In this document: piece by piece, positions 42,300 through 49,881 of the stretch
Layout of the letters: each line of letters begins with the position of its first letter
Position numbering within the stretch: the first letter of the stretch is position 1
Assembly (NCBI GenBank): GCA_035535055.1
Contig: DATLQT010000037.1
Coordinates: forward strand, 1 to 53,529
DNA from: UBA6019 sp035535055
GTDB lineage: Bacteria; Chloroflexota; Dormibacteria; Dormibacterales; Dormibacteraceae
Reading direction: 5' to 3'
DNA: 53,529 nucleotides
The notes under the pieces: generated by a model
Seen by the model: the letters and a program-made list of their open reading frames with translations, nothing else
What the model was told of the DNA's origin: nothing
Database searches by the model: none
Made by a program: the position numbers and the translations under genes

Positions 42300-42492
42300 T
42301 CGGCTCGCTGAGCAGCAGGAAGAGCCGGGTGAGTCGGTAGCGGCCCGGCTGACGATTCCGGCCCGGGCCTTCGCCCGCTACGAAGACGGCCCTTCCCGCT
42401 GGGTGTGGCCGGCCGGTGAGTACACGAGCCACGCGGGCCGCTCCTCGCGCGACCTCCGGCTCAGCTCCTCGCTGACCGTTCATGTCCGGTGA
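42300..42492 (+). pseudogene. C-terminal remnant of a GH3 beta-glucosidase (fibronectin-III-like domain)
   Basis: About 64 residues, ending at a TGA at 42490-42492: EEPGESVAARLTIPARAFARYED, then RWVWPAGEYTSHAGRSSRDLRLSSSLTVHV. This is the closing strand pattern of GH3 beta-glucosidases (P-x-ES-x3-V-x-LTIPARA-x-A-x-YD ... W-x-x-x-x-G-x-Y-x-x-H-x-GRSS-x-D-x-RL). The catalytic domains, more than 600 residues, are absent upstream, where DUF998 is reached after 470 bp. A deletion has removed the rest. Confidence 0.7.
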
Positions 42493-42574
42493 CGTCGATG
42501 ACCACCGTTGAGGCCAGCACCTCGCCGGCCTCGAGGCCTGTCGGCATCTCGAAAAGACGTTCCGGACGCCCGGG

Positions 42575-43330
42575 CTATACCAATTCGATCAGTAGGGCGG
42601 AGCCGGTGTAGGCCACCGCGTTGACGGCCAGGCCCGCCGCTATCGCCCGGCGCAGGGCGAGTCCCTCGTTCCAGGGGTCGAAGGCCTCGTCGAGGTAGAC
42701 GACGTCTCCTGGCCTGCCGTGAACGAGGAGCCATCCGAGCACCTCCTCGGCCGGTTCGAGGAGGTCGGTGTCGATGAGGATGAACAAGCTCCCTGGAGGG
42801 CGATCGAAGCCGGGCAGGGTGTCGCCGATCAGGCCGGCGTGCCAGGTATAGGGGAAGGGCGCCTCGAGATCGGGAACCGAACCCACGCCCGCGGCCGGCG
42901 TGAATTCGCCCGCGGCCATGACCGCGACGTCTCCTCGCCGCCAGTCGGAGGGCAGGCCCTCGAAGGTGTCGAAGCCATGCCAGGCGAGGAAGGGAACCCC
43001 GCTGGCGGCCCACCAGCCCGTGGCCAGGCCGCTGGCAACACCGAACTCGAGCGCAGTGAAGCCGCCTCCGCGCAGGCGAGGTGCCGCTGCCTTCAGCCAG
43101 AGCTGGGCGCGATGGGGGTGGCGGACCGGTCCCCTGGCCCAGGGCGCCCGGTCGAGCAGTTGCTGGTAGCGGGCCGAGAGGACCAGCGTCTCCAGGTACC
43201 AGAGTAGGCGAGCCGTTCTCGCCAGGGCTGACGCACCCCAGGTCAGCAGCCTTTCCCGCGCCAGGCCGCTGATCCCCCAAGCCGAAGCTGGGGAGGAACG
43301 TTTCGGTGCGGTGCGGCCCTCAGTTGTCAT
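42575..43330 (-). CDS. TylF/macrocin-O-methyltransferase-like protein
   Basis: 251 residues. Central EFGVASGLATGWWAA replaces the usual SAM-binding glycine loop, followed by FLAWHGFDTFEGLPSDWRRG, a block characteristic of TylF-like sugar O-methyltransferases, HAGLIGDTLPGF and LFILIDTDLLEPAEEVL with the metal-binding acidic residues, and DVVYLDEAFDPWNEG. These enzymes methylate sugar hydroxyls. It ends the heptose/glycan cluster and overlaps the GT2 gene by 4 nt, so methylation of the cluster's glycan is a fair inference. Confidence 0.75.
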   Translation of the reverse strand: MTTEGRTAPKRSSPASAWGISGLARERLLTWGASALARTARLLWYLETLVLSARYQQLLDRAPWARGPVRHPHRAQLWLKAAAPRLRGGGFTALEFGVASGLATGWWAASGVPFLAWHGFDTFEGLPSDWRRGDVAVMAAGEFTPAAGVGSVPDLEAPFPYTWHAGLIGDTLPGFDRPPGSLFILIDTDLLEPAEEVLGWLLVHGRPGDVVYLDEAFDPWNEGLALRRAIAAGLAVNAVAYTGSALLIELV

Positions 43331-44025
43331 CTTGAAGGCTTGGTTTTGATCGCCGAGCGCGGTCTGACGAGCCGCTTCAGGGTCGCGATCGTGCTGGGCC
43401 AGCGCTGCAGCTTGGATTCACCGACCCGCTCCTGGTAGGCGATCTCTATCTCGGTGACCCGACAGCCGTCGAGGGCGGGCCAGAGCAGGAGGTCGACGGG
43501 AAAGGCTAGGCCCTGGAAGTCCCAGTCGAACCGATGCAGCACCTCGGCCCGGTAGGCCCGTTGACCGGAGTGAAGATCGAAGAGGCGCCGGCGGGCACGC
43601 AATGAGCCGAGGGCGCCGAAGAGCCGGTTCGCCAGCCAATTGGCGAGCGGCATGGCGGGAGGAGGCCGCCGGCCGAGGCGGTCGGTGCCTGCCACGTCGA
43701 ACCCCTGGCGAACCAGCTCGACGAGACGAGGAAAGACCGAGGCGGGATAGGTGTCGTCGGCGTCCACGGTGACCACGAATGGCCGACTGGGCGCCATCAG
43801 GGCCGCGTGGAAAGCCGGACCGAACCCGCCCCCCGGCTCTCGGATGACGGTGGCGCCCGCCTTACGAGCGACTGCCGGCGTGCTGTCGTCGCTGCCGTCG
43901 ATGACGAATACCTCCGCCCCCGGGAGGGCTCGGAGCGCGTCCCCGATGACCTTGGCCACGGCGCCCTCCTCGTTGCGCGTGATCATCACGACGGCGACGT
44001 CACCAAAGTCGCTGCTGGCAGCCAA
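43327..44025 (-). CDS. Glycosyltransferase family 2
   Basis: 232 residues. GT-A fold: VAVVMITRNEEGAVAKVIGDAL at the N-terminus, EVFVIDGSDDSTPAVARKAGA, PGGGFGPAFHAALM, and the metal-binding VTVDADDTYPASVF. The C-terminal RRRLFDLHSGQRAYRAEVLHRF recalls dolichol/polyprenyl-phosphate sugar transferases. No membrane anchor. Lies directly against the flavoprotein gene upstream and overlaps the methyltransferase gene downstream. Confidence 0.88.
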   Translation of the reverse strand: MAASSDFGDVAVVMITRNEEGAVAKVIGDALRALPGAEVFVIDGSDDSTPAVARKAGATVIREPGGGFGPAFHAALMAPSRPFVVTVDADDTYPASVFPRLVELVRQGFDVAGTDRLGRRPPPAMPLANWLANRLFGALGSLRARRRLFDLHSGQRAYRAEVLHRFDWDFQGLAFPVDLLLWPALDGCRVTEIEIAYQERVGESKLQRWPSTIATLKRLVRPRSAIKTKPSR

Positions 44026-45381
44026 TCAGGAATCTGTCGCCAGGGCCTGGAAGCGCTGGAGCACGTCCTCGTCGCCCACGCTGGTGCCCAGCTTGCGGGC
44101 CAGGTCGATCGAGCGCCGCAGGCAGCCGTCCACGTTCAGATAGTCGTGGCTGCCGAAACGACCGTGGAGGATGACGCCCTGGCTCTCGAACCAGTCGGTC
44201 GCGGCCCGCAGGTCCTCCTCGTAGCCATTGGTGTAAACGACATAACCCTGGTCGAAGCGCTGCACCGAGGTGAAGATCGGCGTGGCGTTCTCGGGGACCA
44301 GCGTCCGCGCCCGGAGCCCGTCGAGCACGTGGGTCGAGATAAAGTCGTCGCCGGCCACCAGAACCTCTGAGCCCGGCGCGCAGGTGATCTCGGCTTGGAC
44401 GCTGAAACAGCCCGGCGGCGCATTGTGCGGCGAGAACACGGCGGGAAAGGAAACCCGGTTCACCAGGTAGTCAGGGTCGGGGATGTAGACGGCCGTGTAC
44501 TGGTTAGGGTCCTCGCCTGCGAAGCCGATGGTCGTTGTGATGATCGGGTTCACCCGCAGCCGCGCCACGGCATTTGCGACGTGATCGGGCACGTCCTCCA
44601 TCAGGTCGGCCAGCCGCGACAGCGGGATCGTCGAGACCACCCGTTCAAAGAGGCGTTCGCCCTGGCTTGTGGCGGCCCGCACTCCTTCGGCCTCGCGGCG
44701 CAGTCCGGTCACCTCGACGCCGAGGGCGAGCCTTCCCTCGGGGATGCCGCCGGCCCAGGCGTCCATGATGGCCGAAAAGCCGCCCCGCAGAGGGTAGGAG
44801 TAGTGGAGCTGGTGCAGGTAGCCCTCCGAGACCTCGCCCAGCGCGCCCCTGATCACGTCCTCCAGGGGCGGTTGCGGAATCCGATCCGCCCAGGTCATGG
44901 ACAGGCTCTCCAGTGGCGTCTTCCAGAGCTTCTCGTTGTAAGGTCGGAAGTAGGAGGCGGTGAGCGCCTCGCCGAAGTTGGCTTCGAACCATTCGGCCAG
45001 GTTGGCCGTCTCGCGCGGGCGTTCCCGAGCCCGGACCATGTCGATCAGGCAGTCCGAGCGCAGGTCCGGAGGGAGCGCGGCGAGGTCGTTCTCGATCGGG
45101 TATCGGGCCATGGCGCCGGAGAGCGCAACCCGGTTGTTGCGCCGGCTGAGGTGGATGTTCCGGCCCAGGCTGGAAACCAGGCACTGGAGGAGGAGCTGCT
45201 CCCGGGAGAACATGATATGGGGTCCTTCGTCGAAGACCCAGCCATCGACCTCGGTCGAGGAAGCGTGGCCGCCGGCACGTGGCTTCTTTTCGAGCAGCTC
45301 GAAGTCAAGGCCGCTCAGGAGGGCGAGGGACAAGCCGCTGGCGCCCGCGCCGAGGATTCCGAGCTGTCGCGGCGGGCTCAT
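44026..45381 (-). CDS. UDP-galactopyranose-mutase-like FAD flavoprotein
   Basis: 451 residues. FAD motif GILGAGASGLSLALL at 8-22, the E-K at the strand end (FELLEKKPRAGGHASS), and GPHIMFS where UDP-galactopyranose mutases have the conserved H-x2-x motif. The YFRPYNEKLWKTPLESLSMTWADRIPQP block matches the mutase and related amine-oxidase-like sugar enzymes (N-x-K-x-W). Substrate may be a nucleotide-heptose or hexose; ring contraction to a furanose would be consistent but is inferred. The start overlaps the nucleotidyltransferase 3' end by 77 nt. Confidence 0.8.
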   Translation of the reverse strand: MSPPRQLGILGAGASGLSLALLSGLDFELLEKKPRAGGHASSTEVDGWVFDEGPHIMFSREQLLLQCLVSSLGRNIHLSRRNNRVALSGAMARYPIENDLAALPPDLRSDCLIDMVRARERPRETANLAEWFEANFGEALTASYFRPYNEKLWKTPLESLSMTWADRIPQPPLEDVIRGALGEVSEGYLHQLHYSYPLRGGFSAIMDAWAGGIPEGRLALGVEVTGLRREAEGVRAATSQGERLFERVVSTIPLSRLADLMEDVPDHVANAVARLRVNPIITTTIGFAGEDPNQYTAVYIPDPDYLVNRVSFPAVFSPHNAPPGCFSVQAEITCAPGSEVLVAGDDFISTHVLDGLRARTLVPENATPIFTSVQRFDQGYVVYTNGYEEDLRAATDWFESQGVILHGRFGSHDYLNVDGCLRRSIDLARKLGTSVGDEDVLQRFQALATDS

Positions 45382-46105
45382 CAGACGAGTGAGGATAGCG
45401 GCTGGCGAGGTGGCCTTCGAGCTCAGCGATTCCCTCCCGGGAACCCACTTCGTAGAAGCGTTCGGCGACCTCGAAGCCCGCCAGCTGCCCTCCCCGGCTC
45501 AGCTCACGCATGACGGCGGCCAGGTCGGCGGAGCCTCCGGCGACCCGGCGCCGCAGCTCCTCGGCGGTGAGGATTGACAGGCCGTAGTCGATCCACTCCA
45601 TAGCGGCTCTGAGGTTCATGGGCCGCGCCTTGTCGTAGGCGGTGATACGAGCCCCCGAATAGATTGCGTTGCTCGGAGCCAGCCGGTCCTGGTTTCGATA
45701 GACGGTCATCAGCGCCGGGAGGCCGCTGCGCCGCCAGGCCAACTCGACTGGCGCCATCGGGGCCTCCAGGTAGGAGTCGCCGAAGAGGACGAAGAAGGCC
45801 TTGTCGAGCGCCCCTCGGTCGAGGGCGAGACGGAGCGCACCTGCGGTACCCAGCCGGCTCTCTCCCTCGTCCACCCAGACCAGCTCGAGACCCGAGCGAG
45901 AGCCGCCGCCGAGGTGGCTGCGCAGCGAGCCGGCCAGGTGCCCGGCGCAGACGGTCACCCGCTTCACTCCCTGGCTTGCCAGCAGGTCGAGCTGCCAATC
46001 GATGAAGGGTCGGCCGGCCACCTCCACCAGCGACTTCGGCAACCGCTCGGTCATGGGTCCCAACCGAGTCCCGAGACCGCCCGCGAGGATCGCGACCTGG
46101 AGCAC
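45305..46105 (-). CDS. hddC: Heptose-1-phosphate guanylyltransferase-like nucleotidyltransferase (HddC-type)
   Basis: 266 residues. NTP-transferase signature LAGGLGTRLGPMTERLPKSLVEVAGRPFIDWQL at residues 7-39, acidic VLFGDSYLEAP for metal binding, and IDYGLSILT. The length and the neighbouring GmhA, GmhB and HddA homologues argue for HddC, which makes GDP-D-glycero-alpha-D-manno-heptose from the 1-phosphate and GTP. The last 25 residues are Arg/Pro-rich and overlap the next gene, so the natural end may be slightly earlier or a small frameshift may be present. Confidence 0.78.
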   Translation of the reverse strand: MLQVAILAGGLGTRLGPMTERLPKSLVEVAGRPFIDWQLDLLASQGVKRVTVCAGHLAGSLRSHLGGGSRSGLELVWVDEGESRLGTAGALRLALDRGALDKAFFVLFGDSYLEAPMAPVELAWRRSGLPALMTVYRNQDRLAPSNAIYSGARITAYDKARPMNLRAAMEWIDYGLSILTAEELRRRVAGGSADLAAVMRELSRGGQLAGFEVAERFYEVGSREGIAELEGHLASRYPHSSDEPAATARNPRRGRQRLVPRPPERP

Positions 46106-46115
46106 TGTGGGTGAC

Positions 46116-47135
46116 TCAGTCCCGGACGATCACGGTCGAGCCGTCGTGGTCAAAGTTGAACCGCAGCTCCATCAGGCCCACCGCGGCCATCGCCTGGCGA
46201 AGCTCCTGGGGATGCCGGGAGTAGAACATCAAGAACCCGCCGGCGCCAGCGCCCACTAGCTTGCCGCCCAGCGCACCGCTGGCCATGCCAGCCTCATACC
46301 AGCGGTCGATGTCGGAGGTGGAGATGCCGGTGGTGCGCGCTCGCTTAATGCGCCAATGCTCATCCAGGAGCCGGCCGAAGCCCTGGGTGTCGCCAGCCTC
46401 CAGCGCCGCCTTGACGCGGATTCCGATGCGCCCGATCGCATGGAGGTTCTCCAGCATGGCCGTATCGCCCGCTTCTGAGCGCTTCTGCTGGTCCTCGAGG
46501 ATGGTCACCGACCGGCGCGAGTAGCCGGTGAAGAAAAGCAGCAGGTGCTCGTCCAAGTCGTGAAGGGTTGCCGTCGAGATCCTGAGAGGCGAAGCGGTCA
46601 CCTCGCCGCCTCGCGAGAACTCGAGGCAGATCAAGCCGCCCATGGCCGCGATGTACTGGTCCTGCTTTCCGACGGCGCGGCCGAGACGGTTCATCTCGAT
46701 GTCGCACGCCTCCTCGGCCAGCGCGGAGGTGCTGACGTGGAGTCGCCGGAAGGCATAGATCGCCTTCAGGACCCCAACTGTGAAGGTGCCCGAGGAGCCC
46801 AGCCCGGTGCCGTCGGGGATGTCGGCCAAGCTCACCAGCTCCACTCCCGGCTCGAGGTCGTGGGCGACGAACGCCTCCCGGATCAGCGGGTGGCGGATTT
46901 CGGAGGGGCTCTCGACCAACTCCAGCTCGGAGTACTTGAGGAAGTAGTTGGGCGTGAAGGTCCGGTTGATTCCCACGTAGATGTACTTGTTGATCGCCGC
47001 CGCGATCACGGTCGCCCCGAAGCGGCTGTAATAGCTGGGCAGGTCGGTGCCGCCGCCGCCGAGGCTGGCCCGCAGGGGCGTCCTGGTGATCAGCACCGGG
47101 TCAAAGATCGTAGCCGGCGGCCGCGGCGTCGTCAT
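46116..47135 (-). CDS. hddA: D-glycero-alpha-D-manno-heptose 7-phosphate kinase-like GHMP kinase (HddA-type)
   Basis: 339 residues. GHMP-kinase motif 1 is ITRTPLRASLGGGGTDLPSYY, motif 2 (ATP loop) DGTGLGSSGTFTVGVL, and motif 3 GALGGKLVGAGAGGFLMFY. All match HddA, which phosphorylates heptose 7-phosphate at C1 with alpha specificity. A GTG at 47096 lies just behind the transaldolase stop and before the conserved ITRTP, so it is an alternative start to the ATG at 47135 that overlaps transaldolase by 35 nt. Confidence 0.82.
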   Translation of the reverse strand: MTTPRPPATIFDPVLITRTPLRASLGGGGTDLPSYYSRFGATVIAAAINKYIYVGINRTFTPNYFLKYSELELVESPSEIRHPLIREAFVAHDLEPGVELVSLADIPDGTGLGSSGTFTVGVLKAIYAFRRLHVSTSALAEEACDIEMNRLGRAVGKQDQYIAAMGGLICLEFSRGGEVTASPLRISTATLHDLDEHLLLFFTGYSRRSVTILEDQQKRSEAGDTAMLENLHAIGRIGIRVKAALEAGDTQGFGRLLDEHWRIKRARTTGISTSDIDRWYEAGMASGALGGKLVGAGAGGFLMFYSRHPQELRQAMAAVGLMELRFNFDHDGSTVIVRD

Positions 47136-47814
47136 GGAACATCCGCACCGTCGCCAGCGAGTATTCCGCGAGATCGCGGCCGAGCAGCTCCAGCTTTCGC
47201 ATCAGCTCGGCGGTGACAGTGATCACGTGGCAGCCGACGTCATCGGCCTGAACCACGTTGAGTAGCTCGCGAGGGCTGGCCCAGATCAGCTCCTGGCTCG
47301 GGTATCGGGCCATGATCGCGAGCGACTCACAGATCACGGGCAGCGGGTCGCGGCCGGTGTCGGCGATGCGGCCCGCGAAGACGGAGATGAAGGCGGGCGC
47401 CCCGCCGGCCAGGGCGGCCGAGACTTCCCTCACCTGCTCCGGGAGGAGGACGGCCGTTACGTTGACCTTGACCCCGTCGGCCGCGAGCCTCCGGACCGTC
47501 TCTGTGGTCGCCTCCCCCGCCGTGTTCGTAACAGGCACCTTGACATAGACGTTGTCGCCCCAGCCGGCGATGAGCCGGGCCTGCCGATCCATGCCGTCGG
47601 CGTCGTCGGCGAAGACCTCGAAGGAGATGGGTAGGTCCGTGATCCGCTCCAACACCGATTTCGCGAACGCCTCGTAGTCGCCCACCGCCGCGTTGCGCAT
47701 GAGCGTCGGGTTGGTGGTGAAACCCTTGATCAGTGGGTTGGCGGCGAACCCGATCATCGCGGCGAGGTCGGCGCCGTCGACGAAAAGCTTGACCTTCAGG
47801 TCGGCGACGGTCAT
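47101..47814 (-). CDS. Transaldolase
   Basis: 237 residues, the short TalB/TAL-like or fructose-6-phosphate-aldolase-sized class. Early LFVDGADLAAMIGFAANPLIKGFTTNPTLM contains the T-T-N-P-T motif, and VYVKVPVTN holds the Schiff-base lysine. Its position between hddA and gmhB is notable: transaldolase produces or consumes sedoheptulose 7-phosphate, the substrate of GmhA at the start of the same pathway. Coupled by a 4-nt overlap to gmhB. Confidence 0.85.
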   Translation of the reverse strand: MTVADLKVKLFVDGADLAAMIGFAANPLIKGFTTNPTLMRNAAVGDYEAFAKSVLERITDLPISFEVFADDADGMDRQARLIAGWGDNVYVKVPVTNTAGEATTETVRRLAADGVKVNVTAVLLPEQVREVSAALAGGAPAFISVFAGRIADTGRDPLPVICESLAIMARYPSQELIWASPRELLNVVQADDVGCHVITVTAELMRKLELLGRDLAEYSLATVRMFHDDAAAAGYDL

Positions 47815-48359
47815 GACGAGGTCCGCTCGAGGATCCAGTCCACCGCCTCGCGGAGCGAAGGGACGACCAGATCCGGTGCGTCGGCCCGGCGTTCGTCGTA
47901 GCCGTGGTCGACCAAAACGGTAGCGCAGCCGGCCGCGCGCCCCGCCTCGACGTCGCGCCAGCGGTCGCCGACCATCACGCTCCGGCGGAGGTCGAGGTCG
48001 TGCTCGGCGGCCGCGCGCAGCAGCATGCCCGGCTTGGGCTTCCGGCAGTCGCAGTTGTCAGGATCATCGTGGTAGCAGGTGTAGACGGCGGTCAGGGATA
48101 TCAGTGCGCCCAGCCTCCGGTGGGCCTGCTCGACCGTACTCCGCTGGAGGCGCCCGCGGCCGACGTCGGGCTGGTTGGTGACCACGACCAGCGGCAGCCC
48201 CGCCTCCGCCAGCGACGCGCAAGCCTCCGCGGCGCCGGGCTCCAGCTCCATTTCTGCTGAGGTCACGGTCTGCGGCCTGCCGTTCTCCACCGGTGCCCGG
48301 TTGAGTACGCCGTCACGGTCGAGAAAAACGGCAGGCCGGCTCATCCGCCCTGAGCCCAC
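47811..48359 (-). CDS. gmhB: D-glycero-D-manno-heptose-1,7-bisphosphate phosphatase (HAD IIIA)
   Basis: 182 residues. VFLDRDGVLN supplies the D-x-D nucleophile and acid, LVVVTNQPDVGRG the second motif, and CYHDDPDNCDCRKPKPGM the zinc-binding cysteine loop characteristic of GmhB (C-x-H-x4-x-C-x-C). VMVGDRWRDVEAGRAAGC is the final acidic motif. Removes the 7-phosphate to give heptose 1-phosphate. Overlaps the epimerase 3' end by 19 nt. Confidence 0.88.
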   Translation of the reverse strand: MGSGRMSRPAVFLDRDGVLNRAPVENGRPQTVTSAEMELEPGAAEACASLAEAGLPLVVVTNQPDVGRGRLQRSTVEQAHRRLGALISLTAVYTCYHDDPDNCDCRKPKPGMLLRAAAEHDLDLRRSVMVGDRWRDVEAGRAAGCATVLVDHGYDERRADAPDLVVPSLREAVDWILERTSS

Positions 48360-49297
48360 ATCGCGCGCATCGAACTCTCCAACGCCTGGCGGCTAGACAT
48401 CCGGTTGCTCCACCCGAGCGCGCGCATCCTCGACGTGTCGAGGCGGATCACCGGTACGTCGCCTTTCCAGCCCCTGTCGGCGGTGTCAAAGACGACCCTG
48501 GTCCGCCCGGGCTCGATCCCGGCGACCTCGATCGCCAGCTCGCTGATCTCGCGCACGGTCAGGTAGTCGTCGGTGCCTACGTTGTAGGCGGCGAACGATG
48601 GCCTTGACTCGGCCCCGGCCAGAAGCACCGCGTCGAGTGCGTCGGAGACGTGGAGATAGGACTTGCTCTGGCTGCCGTCGCCCATGACCTTCAGGAAACT
48701 CGGATCCGCCGCCAGTTTGCGGAGGAAGTCGAAACCGACGCCGTGTGTCTGCCGGGGACCGACCACGTTGGCGAAACGAAAGGCGACGCCTTTCCGGTCA
48801 TAAAGGTGGCAGTAGGCGCTCAGCATTGCCTCGCCGGCGAGCTTGCTGGCACCGTAGGTGGAGATCGGCTCCAGCGGGCCCCGGTCCTCGGCGACGACCT
48901 CCTCGCCCAGGTCTCCGTAAACGCCGCTGCCGGAAGCGTAGAGGAGCGTACGCGCGCCCGCGAGGCGCGCCGCTTCGAGCACGTGGTGGGTGAGGAGGGT
49001 GCCCTGGTCGAAGTCGATCGCCGGTTCGCTGACCGCCCGCGCGATGTCCGGGTTGGACGCGAGGTGGACGACGGTGTCGCTGCCTTTGGTCGCATCGACC
49101 AGGGCCGGCAGGTTGCGCGCGTCGGCGCTGACGACTGTCAGCCGCGGATCACTCGCGTGCTCTTCGAGATGGGTGCGGCGGCCGCTGCTGAAATTGTCGA
49201 AGACGGTAACCGTCGTCGTGGCCGGGTCGGTAAGCAGGCGATCGACAAGGTGGCCGCCGATGAAGCCGGCTCCCCCGACGACAAGGTAGGAGGTCAC
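48341..49297 (-). CDS. NAD-dependent sugar epimerase/dehydratase (extended SDR)
   Basis: 318 residues. NAD motif VGGAGFIGGHLVDRL near the N-terminus, DNFSSGRRTHL, the catalytic Tyr and Lys in STYGASKLAGE, and NVVGPRQTHGVGFDF. Family members epimerise UDP-glucose, heptose or related nucleotide sugars; the GDP-heptose context suggests action on that product or on a partner sugar. Coupled to GmhA by a 4-nt overlap. Confidence 0.85.
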   Translation of the reverse strand: MTSYLVVGGAGFIGGHLVDRLLTDPATTTVTVFDNFSSGRRTHLEEHASDPRLTVVSADARNLPALVDATKGSDTVVHLASNPDIARAVSEPAIDFDQGTLLTHHVLEAARLAGARTLLYASGSGVYGDLGEEVVAEDRGPLEPISTYGASKLAGEAMLSAYCHLYDRKGVAFRFANVVGPRQTHGVGFDFLRKLAADPSFLKVMGDGSQSKSYLHVSDALDAVLLAGAESRPSFAAYNVGTDDYLTVREISELAIEVAGIEPGRTRVVFDTADRGWKGDVPVIRLDTSRMRALGWSNRMSSRQALESSMRAMWAQGG

Positions 49298-49881
49298 CGG
49301 CTCAGGACGGGGTGTGTCACCAGCAGGTGCCAGAGCACCGCGCAGACGCCTTCGGTCTGAGGTGTGATGTGGTCTGGGAAGAGGGGCGGAACCAAGACGG
49401 ACTCGTCGGCTGAACGGCGAGTGAAGCCGCCGTCACGTCCGACGATCCCGAACACCGACGCGTCCACCGACTTGGCCAGTTCGACAGCCCGCACGATGTT
49501 GGTCGAAACCGCCCTCTCTAGGTCGCCGCCGCCCACCGAGAGGACGAGTAGCGCATCGGCGGGACCGATCCGGGAAGCACGGAGCCACCCGCTGAAGGTC
49601 GTCTCCCAGCCATCGTCGTTGGCACGCGCCGTCAGTTCGCTGACGTTGTCGGTCGGCGCGTACGCCTCGATGCCGCAGATCTTTCGGAAATCGTTGACGG
49701 CGTGACTGGCATGGCCGGCCGAGCCGCCCACGCCGAGGATGAAGAGCCTCCCACCACGTCTTTTCACCGCGGCCAATCCGCGCGCCACCCGCTCGACCTC
49801 ACCGACGTCGATCGCGGCCAGAATGGCGACGGTCTCGGCCAGGAACTCGGTTGCGAACGTCGCCCGGGTGATTTCGCTCAT
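49294..49881 (-). CDS. gmhA: Sedoheptulose-7-phosphate isomerase (SIS domain)
   Basis: 195 residues from the ATG at 49879-49881, chosen for length and because it overlaps the GT87 stop by 4 nt; the frame is open to 50067. SIS fold: LFILGVGGSAGHASHAVNDFRK with the S-A-x-H-A-S-H motif, DALLVLSVGGGDLERAVSTNI, and a C-terminal DHITPQTEGVCAVLWHLL. GmhA converts sedoheptulose 7-phosphate to D-glycero-D-manno-heptose 7-phosphate, the first committed step of nucleotide-heptose synthesis. Confidence 0.85.
   Translation of the reverse strand: MSEITRATFATEFLAETVAILAAIDVGEVERVARGLAAVKRRGGRLFILGVGGSAGHASHAVNDFRKICGIEAYAPTDNVSELTARANDDGWETTFSGWLRASRIGPADALLVLSVGGGDLERAVSTNIVRAVELAKSVDASVFGIVGRDGGFTRRSADESVLVPPLFPDHITPQTEGVCAVLWHLLVTHPVLSR

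Noticed and set aside
41527..42483. 318-codon minus-strand frame across DUF998 and the glycosidase remnant
   Set aside because: Both ends are antisense to recognised protein sequence. Only the middle (41833-42299) could be coding and it has no recognisable family.
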